Assembly (NCBI GenBank): GCA_964605145.1
Contig: CAZSBG010000001.1
Coordinates: 1 to 64,000 of the forward strand
Reading direction: 5' to 3'
DNA from: CAZSBG01 sp964605145
GTDB taxonomy: Bacteria; Zhuqueibacterota; Zhuqueibacteria; Thermofontimicrobiales; Thermofontimicrobiaceae
DNA length: 64,000 bases
Numbering within the stretch: position 1 is the stretch's first letter; each line of letters begins with the position of its first letter. Under the pieces are notes generated by a model. It was not told the origin of the DNA. It saw nothing but the letters and a program-made list of their open reading frames with translations, and made no database searches. The position numbers and the translations under genes were made by a program. This document shows positions 54,396 to 63,092 of the stretch, in pieces.

Positions 54396-55520
54396 TTATA
54401 ACGCTTTGTGATAAAACTCTTCATACAAACTTTGAAATGCTTCAACCTGCTTATCAAGCGAAAACACATCCTCTATTCGCTTGCGACCTTTTAATCCCAT
54501 TTCCTTTGTTCTGTCCCGATTTTCAATTAATTTCAGATAGGCATCGCGCAGTTTTTCCGTATCACCAGGAGGAACGAGCAGTCCGGTTTCTTCATCCATT
54601 ACCGCTTCCACCGTTCCATCAACTGACGAAGCAACCACTGCCCTGCCGGCAGACATGGCTTCCAGAACAACATTTGGCAAGCCTTCAAATAATGATGGCA
54701 AAGTAAAGACATCAAACGCCTTGAGCAGTTCACTCACATCAGTTCTATGGCCCAAAAATGTGACATTCGATGTCAAACCCATTTTTTTGACTACTTCTTC
54801 CAATTCAGCACGAATTTCACCCTCACCAACCAACAAAAATTTCACATGAGGGTACTTGTCCACGATAGGTTTTGCCGCTTCGAATAAATATTGATGCCCT
54901 TTTTGGGGATGCAGTCGCGCCACCATTCCGATGACAAAATCATCACCGTTGAGCCCCAAACTTTTCCGAACCTCGGCGCCATCACCCAGCATATATTCCC
55001 GGTGATTCACGCCGTAGGGGATAACCATCACTTTATCTTCAGGCACACCACGTTTTTCAACTAAAAATTTCGCTGTTGCCTGAGAGACGGAAACAACCTT
55101 TGTACAATACCGCATGGCAAACTGGTACGGCCACAATCTTCTTTTGATGAGCCATTCCGGTGCGGAAATGGTTTCCCACGAAAATACAGCTTTCACGCCA
55201 GCCAATCTGCCCGCGATAGCACCAATGACATCCGCGTAAAAAAGCGTGGTCATAACGACATCGATCTCTTTTTCTTTCATCAACTTTACCAGTCTTCTGA
55301 GCAAACCTATGTCGAGCCGACTTTTTCTCGGCATCATCACCAGATTGATCCCGGATTTTTCCACTTTTTCCCGGATATCATCTCCAAGACCCAGACTGCA
55401 CATCACGGTATTGAACCGGGACTCATCCATATGATTGATTAATTCTACAAGTTTATCTTCCGCCCCGCCATAGCTGAGCCCTTCAACCAGTTGCAGCACA
55501 TTTATTTTTTTGTTATTCAT
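54396..55520 (-). CDS. GT4-family glycosyltransferase
   Basis: A 374-residue GT-B fold enzyme. The N-terminal acceptor domain starts LQLVEGLSYGGAEDKLVELI; the C-terminal donor domain has MVARLHPQKGHQYLFEA, FLGHRTDVSELLKAFDVFTL and PSLFEGLPNVVLEAMSAGRA with the E-x7-E nucleotide-sugar motif. It is a retaining transferase expected to add one sugar of the repeat unit from a nucleotide-sugar donor at the inner membrane. The donor sugar cannot be assigned. Confidence 0.9.
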   Translation of the reverse strand: MNNKKINVLQLVEGLSYGGAEDKLVELINHMDESRFNTVMCSLGLGDDIREKVEKSGINLVMMPRKSRLDIGLLRRLVKLMKEKEIDVVMTTLFYADVIGAIAGRLAGVKAVFSWETISAPEWLIKRRLWPYQFAMRYCTKVVSVSQATAKFLVEKRGVPEDKVMVIPYGVNHREYMLGDGAEVRKSLGLNGDDFVIGMVARLHPQKGHQYLFEAAKPIVDKYPHVKFLLVGEGEIRAELEEVVKKMGLTSNVTFLGHRTDVSELLKAFDVFTLPSLFEGLPNVVLEAMSAGRAVVASSVDGTVEAVMDEETGLLVPPGDTEKLRDAYLKLIENRDRTKEMGLKGRKRIEDVFSLDKQVEAFQSLYEEFYHKAL

Positions 55521-55567
55521 AATTTAAAAATCTCCGGTTAATTTTGCCTCCATTTTCCAATAGAAAT

Positions 55568-57031
55568 TTATTTCAAATATGCTTTGACAAATTCTTTAAA
55601 TTCCATGCTTTTCTTGAAATCAATTAGCAGCATGATGCCGGAATACGTTACCGCACCGACAACAATCAAAAGCAGTAACATTTTTCCGTCGCCCAAAGTC
55701 GGGAGTGCTCTATGAACCAGACAGATACTGATGCACATCACGGCCGCTGCAATCAATTGCACATAGCATGTCTTCATATATTCTGACACGGTAATGCCAA
55801 TCGTCCGTCTTAACATCCAAATCTGCGCCGGCTTGAAAATCCACAGGATACTCACCATTGTCAATGCCACCATGTTGATGCTATATTGAGCAGCCACAAT
55901 GAGTGCAGGAATCATAATGATCGCACGAACCAAATTATAATAAAATAAATATTTTGGTTTTCCAACAGCTTTCATAATTTGAGGGAACGTAATTCCAATG
56001 ATTTTCACCAGTGCATAAAAACTGATTATTTGCACGAGCGGCACACAGGGCAGCCACTTGGTTCCAATGACAAAACGAATAAATGGCTCAGCCACAGCGC
56101 CCAAACCAATGAACAATGGAATGAAAAAAGTAGAAATATGCTGACTCACATCCAAAAAGACTTCTTTCAAACGTTCCCGCCGTTCATTGAGCTTGGAATA
56201 GCCGGAAAACAACACTTTGTGAAAAGTCATTCGCGACATCATCAGCGGATATTCAATGAAATTAAATGCTGTGGTATAAAATCCCATTGCTTCCGTTCCC
56301 AGAAAACGAGGAATGACGGCTTGGTCAGTTCTCTCCAGCACAAACATAACGCCCAATTCGCCGGTCACATATTTCACATAATTAATTGTATTTTTAACCA
56401 CCTGAAAATCAAATTCAAATTTCGGTAAATAGTGAGCAAATCCAAATGAAATGAAAAACGTGGCCACAGCTTTTGCCAACATCCCATAGATGACTGCATA
56501 CACACCAAAATCAAGAAATACCAATAACAGCGTAGTCGACGTGCTGATAATCTGCGCTAACAATAACACATAAGACTCATTCCTGAACTTCAGTTCTTTC
56601 CTGAGCAATGCCAGTGTTATTGAACTGCCGGAAATAAACGGATACGAAATGGCGATAATGGGAAATATTGATAGCAGTTCCTCATGTTTGAAATAACTCA
56701 CGAGCGCGGGTATCAGAGCAATAGTAAGCCCGGCCAGAATGAGTCCCAAAGCGGTTGCTAACAGAAAAAGTGTATTGATGGCAACCGGGCGCTCATCTTT
56801 CATATAGATTATTACATCGCATATTCCCTGTGATGAAAGCATACGGATCACTTCAGAAACGAGAATTGTAATGCCAATCAATCCAAATTCTTCCGGACCT
56901 AAAAACCATCTCGCGAGCACAATTGAAACCATAACATTCAGCGCATTACCCACGATGTTAGTAAAAAAAACCCAAACGCTGCCGCGCTTCGTTTTGCTGG
57001 AAAGATTCTCTCCTTCTTTGAACATGTTCAT
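55568..57031 (-). CDS. Polysaccharide flippase (Wzx / MOP superfamily)
   Basis: A 487-residue integral membrane protein with about 14 hydrophobic segments. It starts with the typical MOP pattern KRGSVWVFFTNIVGNALNVM and has LARWFLGPEEFGLIGI. It should flip lipid-linked repeat units to the periplasm. It lies between two GT4 genes. With the ligase/polymerase at the right edge this indicates a Wzx/Wzy-type pathway. The start is not well supported by a ribosome site; a GGAG at codon 7 suggests the N-terminus could be shorter. Confidence 0.9.
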   Translation of the reverse strand: MNMFKEGENLSSKTKRGSVWVFFTNIVGNALNVMVSIVLARWFLGPEEFGLIGITILVSEVIRMLSSQGICDVIIYMKDERPVAINTLFLLATALGLILAGLTIALIPALVSYFKHEELLSIFPIIAISYPFISGSSITLALLRKELKFRNESYVLLLAQIISTSTTLLLVFLDFGVYAVIYGMLAKAVATFFISFGFAHYLPKFEFDFQVVKNTINYVKYVTGELGVMFVLERTDQAVIPRFLGTEAMGFYTTAFNFIEYPLMMSRMTFHKVLFSGYSKLNERRERLKEVFLDVSQHISTFFIPLFIGLGAVAEPFIRFVIGTKWLPCVPLVQIISFYALVKIIGITFPQIMKAVGKPKYLFYYNLVRAIIMIPALIVAAQYSINMVALTMVSILWIFKPAQIWMLRRTIGITVSEYMKTCYVQLIAAAVMCISICLVHRALPTLGDGKMLLLLIVVGAVTYSGIMLLIDFKKSMEFKEFVKAYLK

Positions 57032-57051
57032 AAATTGTGAAGTAAACTTTT

Positions 57052-58230
57052 TTATTTTACCACCTCATATAATAATTGTGATATTGTTTCTGCCGTTTTC
57101 GTCCAGGTGTATTTTTCTTCGATTGTCTTTCGGGCGTTCGCGCCAAGTCGAACTCTCAGTTTTTCATCTCGAATGAGCTCCAATGACTTTTCGAGCATTT
57201 GATCAAAATTATCAGGTTCCACCAGTATGCCATTATCATTTTCTGCAACAATCTCACTGATCTGCCCAACCTTGCTTGCAATAACAGCTTTCCCGGCTGC
57301 CATGTACTCAAATAATTTCAGGGGTGAATAATAAAAGAATTCCAGCCGGGGATATGGAGCCAGCACAATATCCATTGCCACCAGATAAGCTGGGACATAT
57401 TTGTGCTCAATATAGCCGGGGAATACAACTCTTCCTGCAGCCATTTCATCCACAAGCTCTTTTTCCAGGCTCTCCTTTAACGGACCGGTACCGACCAATA
57501 AAAAACTAACATCGTCATGTTTCGACAGAATCGTTTTTATGAATTTCAGCAAATTGTCGACGCCATGCCAGTAATGAAATGAACCTACAAATCCAATGAC
57601 AATCTTATTTGCCAGGTTGTATTTTTCGACGATTTTTTTTCTGTCTAAATTCGGATGAATCCGAATTTCATCTGCGCCGTTGGGAACAACACAGATTTTG
57701 TCAGATTCAATTCCCCAATTTTTATAGTACTCTTTTAATTCAGAGGATACTACATATACTTTATCGGCCAGTTGCAGATTTATCTTTTCCAGATATTTCG
57801 GAAAAAATGGAAGCCTGACCGCATGGTTTGAAAATTTCTTGTTCTCATACGCCATTGGGGAATTGACCTCCAAAACAAGCGGGATTTTTTTGATTTTCGC
57901 TGCAAGCACCAATGACACATTTAAAAAATTATAGCGTTCCAAAATGACTTCAGGATTCTCTTTTGATAGAATTTTCCATTCACGAATGAAATAATTGAAG
58001 TTGGAAATCAACGCGTTCACCTGATTCAAATATCGCCATAATTTTTTTTTCAGAAAACCTCTCATCGGAGATTCAACCGAAGACTCGACACTGGTAAATC
58101 GATTCATATAATGAAATGATACATCATGTCCCATAGTTTTGAGACCTTCTCCCAATTCCCGCACATGGACCGCTGCCCCGACAGAGCTATGTTCCATATC
58201 ATAAAGATAATTAAAGTATGCAACCTTCAT
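57052..58230 (-). CDS. GT4-family glycosyltransferase
   Basis: A 392-residue GT-B enzyme. Acceptor domain: NYLYDMEHSSVGAAVHVREL, with a basic amphipathic middle typical of membrane association. Donor domain: IGFVGSFHYWHGVDNLLKFI, LLVGTGPLKESLEKE, FPGYIEHKYVPAYLVAMDIV and LKLFEYMAAGKAVIASKVGQ with the E-x7-E-like motif. It is 20 bp upstream of the flippase gene. Repeat A (58246-58410) separates it from the lyase-like gene, so the operon may be interrupted there. Confidence 0.9.
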   Translation of the reverse strand: MKVAYFNYLYDMEHSSVGAAVHVRELGEGLKTMGHDVSFHYMNRFTSVESSVESPMRGFLKKKLWRYLNQVNALISNFNYFIREWKILSKENPEVILERYNFLNVSLVLAAKIKKIPLVLEVNSPMAYENKKFSNHAVRLPFFPKYLEKINLQLADKVYVVSSELKEYYKNWGIESDKICVVPNGADEIRIHPNLDRKKIVEKYNLANKIVIGFVGSFHYWHGVDNLLKFIKTILSKHDDVSFLLVGTGPLKESLEKELVDEMAAGRVVFPGYIEHKYVPAYLVAMDIVLAPYPRLEFFYYSPLKLFEYMAAGKAVIASKVGQISEIVAENDNGILVEPDNFDQMLEKSLELIRDEKLRVRLGANARKTIEEKYTWTKTAETISQLLYEVVK

Positions 58231-58245
58231 AAAATTCCAATGTTA

Positions 58246-58410
58246 ACCTGAATTATTCACAAATTTCAACCTAAACATATTTAACTTAATGTTATTAATA
58301 AAAATAATCAGATATATGAAGTTTAACAGTGTTTGATATAAAGAATTCTGAAGTAAGCACCATCAAGGTTATCTCGATACCTTTAGCAATATAATGTGAA
58401 TAATCGAGAT
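58246..58410 (+). repeat. MITE-like repeat family A, copy 3 (complete)
   Basis: This roughly 165-bp element matches 24638-24802 along its length. Its right-end stem reads ATCTCGAT with ATCGAGAT, where copy 1 has ACCTGGAT with ATCCAGGT: both differing positions are changed on both arms, so pairing is kept. It lies in the 225-bp gap between the lyase-like and GT4 genes, inside the polysaccharide locus. Confidence 0.85.
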
Positions 58411-58455
58411 TAAAAACTCTGTTTCCCGGCCACAAATTTTTGACCCGATTATTCG

Positions 58456-60327
58456 TTATTTTCTTTTCAATGAGAATCTGATATATTTTTGCAAATTCGC
58501 TTGTGGTTCAAAATTTAATTCCCTCAAAACTATTGTTTGCGCTAACCCTTTAGCAGTTTTTATTTTTTCCAGCGATTCAAACTTCTTTTGCGTAAAATCA
58601 GTTTCTAAAATTTCCAGATTAACATTACCCTTGCCGGATTTCAATTCTATTAGCTTCGTTTGATTGAAAGCAATCTCAAATTTGTCAATTATCACTGGAA
58701 AATTAAAATATCTAATTTCTGCCAGCATCTCACTTTTAAAAAAAATAAAGTTATCAAGAAAAATCATGTCGTTTTCATTCAGTTCAATTTTTCTTGTAAC
58801 TGAAAAATCCGGATATTCGAAATGAACTTCCAAACGTTCCTCAAAAGCGGCTATAATCTTTCCTTCCCTGTTCGCCGGCACCATCCATTTCGAATGTAAA
58901 TTGCGGGCTATCGGCGCGAAAAAATTCATTTCCACATTTTGTATCTGATTCTCTTTACCGAATGTTTTGGGTGAGGGCCCGCCCGGGCATGAAAATATAT
59001 ACCCAACATCTTTTAACCAGAGATGATTTGGAGAGAGGCCCGGCTCGGAAAGGTACTCCGGCGTGCCGGCGCTAAGCGACAAAAAATATTCATCCCTGGA
59101 TATGATTACATTTTTCGTCGGTTTGAAATGCTGGAAATACCGATTTGATTCTTTGGCCTTTTCTTTAAAATAAGCGGCTTTAGGAGTGTTCAGCAAATGC
59201 GCCAGACCTAACCACACGCCGAGAAAGGCGAGATACACTGTTTTATGATGGTAATCATACCACCCGAACTTCTCCTCATCATTTCTCGAATTCAGAACAA
59301 GCGGAAACACTTCATCATTTTGAAAACTCAATAAATGATTCCACATCAAATCACGGTTGTACTGATAAATGGCGGCGTTCTTTTTATCCAGCAATTTTGC
59401 CGCTTCCAAAACATAAAGCCCGGCTCCGTATCCGAATATTTGCTCCTGGCCTCGTCCCAGGTAATTATAGCATCCATCAGGATCAATGAATTTCAAAAAA
59501 AAGTTGATACCTTCTAAAAATTTTTTTCTGATCTGTGGATTTTTATCCAGCAAGTATATTCGGTGAAGAAGCGCCAGAGTAAACACATGGTATTGAATCG
59601 GTCGACTTTGATTGAATTCATCATCATAGCAGCCATCATCATGACGGGCTTTTTCGATTCGTTTCATTCGCCATTGATATTTTAATTTTTCAATTTTGCT
59701 TCCGAACATTCCATTTCGAAGCAAGGAGGCATAGGCCCGCATGGCAACCCAGTTTGTCAGCGGGTTGTCGGTATTCTGTTTGCTCTTTTTCAGATCAGCT
59801 TCCCACTGATTTTGCTCGGATTTCGATAATGTCTCCCCAATTAACCTGTAACATTCAAGCATGGCATAATTCTGAAAATCCCAGTGATAGTACCAGGTTC
59901 CAAATCGATACTCGTCCTTTGATGTTCGAAAATGGAAAGCCGCCGCCTGTTTTACTTTTTCCAATATTGATTCATCTTTATTATGGCTGAATAAAATCGC
60001 CCCCAATAATGCAAAATGGGTTGCAGCATAATGGTCCCCGGGGATGTTTTTATCCAGTGGATCGTAAATACCGCCGGCATCATAAACATTCAATACGATA
60101 TCAGTATTGCTGTTTTCCAGCATTTCCATACCAATGCTATGGCTCTGCAGAGATTTTCTCTTTGGAAAAACTTCAGTGACATCAATATTACCTTCTACCG
60201 GGTGAATCAGTTTGAAAGATAGCGTATTATTAATTCGTTTCGCTGCAATACGCTTTTGTAACACCTGATATTTTTCCAGCCAGTCAAAAATATTTTCTGC
60301 AGCTTGAATATAATCTAATTGTCGCAT
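58456..60327 (-). CDS. Heparinase II/III- or alginate-lyase-like protein
   Basis: A 623-residue protein. The first 400 residues are helical and read like an (alpha/alpha)6 toroid (FGTWYYHWDFQNYAMLECYR, RHDDGCYDDEFNQSRPIQYH, GAGLYVLEAAKLLD). The last 200 are beta-rich, like the beta-sandwich of polysaccharide lyases (LNENDMIFLDNFIFF). Conserved-looking Tyr/His (RPIQYH, WYDYHHK) could be catalytic. There is no signal peptide, so it seems cytoplasmic, which is unusual for a lyase. Related proteins occur in exopolysaccharide loci near glycosyltransferases. I infer polymer binding, editing or degradation; the exact family is not certain. Confidence 0.65.
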   Translation of the reverse strand: MRQLDYIQAAENIFDWLEKYQVLQKRIAAKRINNTLSFKLIHPVEGNIDVTEVFPKRKSLQSHSIGMEMLENSNTDIVLNVYDAGGIYDPLDKNIPGDHYAATHFALLGAILFSHNKDESILEKVKQAAAFHFRTSKDEYRFGTWYYHWDFQNYAMLECYRLIGETLSKSEQNQWEADLKKSKQNTDNPLTNWVAMRAYASLLRNGMFGSKIEKLKYQWRMKRIEKARHDDGCYDDEFNQSRPIQYHVFTLALLHRIYLLDKNPQIRKKFLEGINFFLKFIDPDGCYNYLGRGQEQIFGYGAGLYVLEAAKLLDKKNAAIYQYNRDLMWNHLLSFQNDEVFPLVLNSRNDEEKFGWYDYHHKTVYLAFLGVWLGLAHLLNTPKAAYFKEKAKESNRYFQHFKPTKNVIISRDEYFLSLSAGTPEYLSEPGLSPNHLWLKDVGYIFSCPGGPSPKTFGKENQIQNVEMNFFAPIARNLHSKWMVPANREGKIIAAFEERLEVHFEYPDFSVTRKIELNENDMIFLDNFIFFKSEMLAEIRYFNFPVIIDKFEIAFNQTKLIELKSGKGNVNLEILETDFTQKKFESLEKIKTAKGLAQTIVLRELNFEPQANLQKYIRFSLKRK

Positions 60328-60381
60328 ATACTTTGTATTAGATGGAGAAAATTAATATAAATTCAAATAGGCACAGTTCGT

Positions 60382-61674
60382 TTATTGATGTGAAACGGAC
60401 AACAGCTCTTGCTCCACCGGCTCATTTTCCTCATTTTCCAGCCCCAACAATCTCCGATACTTTCTTACAATTTTTTGGTAGTGCACATCAGGGCTGAATT
60501 CCCTTTCCGCTTTTGCCCGCGCGTTCATCCCATATTCTTTGATGAATTTTGGGAAACTTAATAAAAAATCGATTCTGTCCGCCAGTTCGTTGCTGTCACC
60601 TGCCTTGAAAAGAAGGCCTGTCTCCCTGTCATCGATCAGCTCCGGGATTCCCCCCATTGTGGAACCAATCACCGGCTTGCCCATGGCATACGCTTCATAA
60701 ACGACCAACGGTGAATTGTCATAGCATTCCGAAGGAACAATCACAAATTTTGATTTGGAAATTAGTTCCTTCAACTCATCTCCATATCGCGCGCCCAAAA
60801 ATTTTACATTGTCAATATTTTTTTCATGGACAAATTTCTCAAGCGCTTCACGATGATATCCTTTTCCGATAATAAACAAATTTGATTTTTTAACTTTTTC
60901 TACCGCTTTAAGTAGCGTCATTAATCCTTTGGCCTCTTCGAGCCGGCCAAAGTAAACGTAATAGTCATCATTTTCATAATGAGGTGCATACTGATCGATT
61001 TGTACTGTGTAATAAAGTTGTTCAATTTTCCGAGGATCGATGCCCGCCTGTGTGAACTTTTGCTGGAAGAATTGGCTTGGCACATGAAATATATCGACAT
61101 TGTTTTCATAAATTTTCATCATCTTGTGAAGATAGGTTTCCACTGCAATCAGCAACCCTGCCATGCGGGAATTTTTGTGGCATTTTTCGATGATCGGGTA
61201 AAAATAATGCCCGCCCAGGCATTTTTCACAATTTTGCATGGTGTTCCAGTTGAACATTCGATAATTTGGGCAAATGACTTTGGATTGATGCGCCGTCAAA
61301 ATCACGGGAATATTGTATTTTTTCAGCGAATGTAAAATGGAGGGGGAAATTTGATGATCGATCATGTGCAGATGAGCGATATCCGGTCTGGTCAATTCAA
61401 TCAATTTCTCAATGCGTTTCCGCGCCTGGAGTGAATAAAGAATTCGTGAAATTATTTTACCGCTGTTTTTGATCTTTTCCCATTTGGAATTTAGATTGAA
61501 TTCGATATTATCAACAAAATATTCTTCGTATTCTGTTTCAAAATTTTTCGGATCTTTCATCGCAAATGGAATAATTTCATGGCCATGTTCTTTCAAAATT
61601 TTCGTCAGTTCAAAATAATACCGTTCCGATCCACCCATGATATAATAAAATTTATTTATCATTAAAATTTTCAT
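60382..61674 (-). CDS. GT4-family glycosyltransferase with cysteine-rich insert
   Basis: A 430-residue GT-B enzyme. N-terminus MINKFYYIMGGSERYYFEL; HLHMIDHQISPSILH; TAHQSKVICPNYRMF followed by CEKCLGGHYF and EKCHKN, a Cys cluster in a loop typical of one GT4 subgroup and possibly metal-binding. Donor domain: YFGRLEEAKGLMTLLKAV, FLGARYGDELKELIS, ECYDNSPLVVYEAYAMGKPV. The C-terminal tail is acidic. The start ATG follows AAGGGTGGTAAG. It is expected to add a sugar during repeat-unit assembly. Confidence 0.9.
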   Translation of the reverse strand: MKILMINKFYYIMGGSERYYFELTKILKEHGHEIIPFAMKDPKNFETEYEEYFVDNIEFNLNSKWEKIKNSGKIISRILYSLQARKRIEKLIELTRPDIAHLHMIDHQISPSILHSLKKYNIPVILTAHQSKVICPNYRMFNWNTMQNCEKCLGGHYFYPIIEKCHKNSRMAGLLIAVETYLHKMMKIYENNVDIFHVPSQFFQQKFTQAGIDPRKIEQLYYTVQIDQYAPHYENDDYYVYFGRLEEAKGLMTLLKAVEKVKKSNLFIIGKGYHREALEKFVHEKNIDNVKFLGARYGDELKELISKSKFVIVPSECYDNSPLVVYEAYAMGKPVIGSTMGGIPELIDDRETGLLFKAGDSNELADRIDFLLSFPKFIKEYGMNARAKAEREFSPDVHYQKIVRKYRRLLGLENEENEPVEQELLSVSHQ

Positions 61675-61775
61675 TTCTTACCACCCTTTACATTCCTATA
61701 CTACATTCATTGCATCAGTAGAATTGAGGCCCAATGACAATGCCACAAAAAAGGTATTCCTTCCTTTTCAAAACG

Positions 61776-63092
61776 TCAATCCCTGAACATTTTCAAAATC
61801 ATATTTCGATATTTATTCCAAACCCTGGTCGGCATGCCAACAAACATCCGGCTGAACACATCATTTTCGAACATGGCCGGGATCAGGTAAACGAAAAACG
61901 AACCGACCCAGTACTGCCATTTCATTTTATGGTCTGTCGTTTCGAGATAATTGGGAATTTTCTTGCCCAGCATTTTTTGAATCCTGCCGAAAGCATAATT
62001 TCCTCTTTTTTTGAAAATCATGGTGTAACGCTGTCCGCTAAAAATATGTTCGGCATTGGAATCCTGAATATGAATGACACCCTGTTCAACCATTTGATGA
62101 ACGATCTGTTCTCCTATCTCCGTCCGCGTCATGATGTGAGACCAGCCGCCGGCATCATCTTTCAAATCGGAACGCCATTCATCTCCCAAACCCAAATCCG
62201 CCAGTTCATTTAGCTGGTCACAACACATGGCACAACGCCTCCGCTCAAAAACATAATGGGAGAACAAAAATTCATCGATGGGATATAAAAAATTATCGCT
62301 TCCATCTTTCATTATTGCCCGAAAGCCACAAGGCCAATCGCCATCGCGATACTTAATATTGTGAATTTGTGAGAATTCTTTCACCCCGGCGCGTCGCAGC
62401 AAATATTTTGTGGAAGACAGTGTTGGATTAAACCCACAAAAAAGTCCCATCCGAACCACGATTCGTTCTTTCAGCTTTTTCTTGACATTTTCAGCCAACC
62501 GCAATCCGTGAAAATGACAGGGAAGGCCGACTATCGCATATTTCCCGTTTTTATCAGCCAGAACATCTTTGATCGCTACATTCATTGGAACCGGCAGGTA
62601 TTTGGACTGCTGGGCCGACACCAGGTCTTCTGTATTTCGTGCAATAAACACATCCGGCTCCAAAGGACGTTCATGACTCATTCGGACAACAATCGCGCCG
62701 GTGATTTGGCCGCTCTTTAGCATGGCATCGAGAATCGCTGTTGCCACACCGCCGGAAGCGCCGTTATAGCGAATGTCATCGTCCTTGGCATACGCGGTGT
62801 AAACGTTCAGATAATTGCCATACAGCTCCTCGTCCGGTATTTTGCCGAATAAATCGAGATTCAATTGATTCAAATCCAGTTCTTCGCCGGGGCAGACCTT
62901 TAAACAGATTCCGCAATCGATACATTTTTCATCATCCACAACCGGCAACAATCCCTTTTTGGGATGCTGTTTCATTGTGATGGCATCTGTCGGGCACATA
63001 CCAACGCAGGTGCCACACTGTGTACAGGTGTCATGCTTGACGATTGGTGATATATTTTTTTTGGATACCTGGTCTGTCTTGTTTCTGTTCAT
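61776..63092 (-). CDS. F420H2-dehydrogenase beta (FrhB)-type iron-sulfur protein of a polysaccharide locus
   Basis: A 438-residue protein with two ferredoxin-type [4Fe-4S] motifs (about 22-60): CTQCGTCVGMCPTDAI and CIDCGICLKVCPGEE. An FrhB N- and C-terminal domain follows (about 95-340) with GASGGVATAILDAMLKSG, IVGLPCHFHGLR, GLFCGFNPTLS and CAMCCDQLNELADLGLGD. FrhB-like proteins reduce or oxidise a flavin/deazaflavin partner, and this subtype recurs in exopolysaccharide clusters where the substrate is unknown. The start ATG follows AAGGAAAATA. It overlaps the end of the ligase gene by 62 bp, so translation is probably coupled. Confidence 0.85.
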   Translation of the reverse strand: MNRNKTDQVSKKNISPIVKHDTCTQCGTCVGMCPTDAITMKQHPKKGLLPVVDDEKCIDCGICLKVCPGEELDLNQLNLDLFGKIPDEELYGNYLNVYTAYAKDDDIRYNGASGGVATAILDAMLKSGQITGAIVVRMSHERPLEPDVFIARNTEDLVSAQQSKYLPVPMNVAIKDVLADKNGKYAIVGLPCHFHGLRLAENVKKKLKERIVVRMGLFCGFNPTLSSTKYLLRRAGVKEFSQIHNIKYRDGDWPCGFRAIMKDGSDNFLYPIDEFLFSHYVFERRRCAMCCDQLNELADLGLGDEWRSDLKDDAGGWSHIMTRTEIGEQIVHQMVEQGVIHIQDSNAEHIFSGQRYTMIFKKRGNYAFGRIQKMLGKKIPNYLETTDHKMKWQYWVGSFFVYLIPAMFENDVFSRMFVGMPTRVWNKYRNMILKMFRD

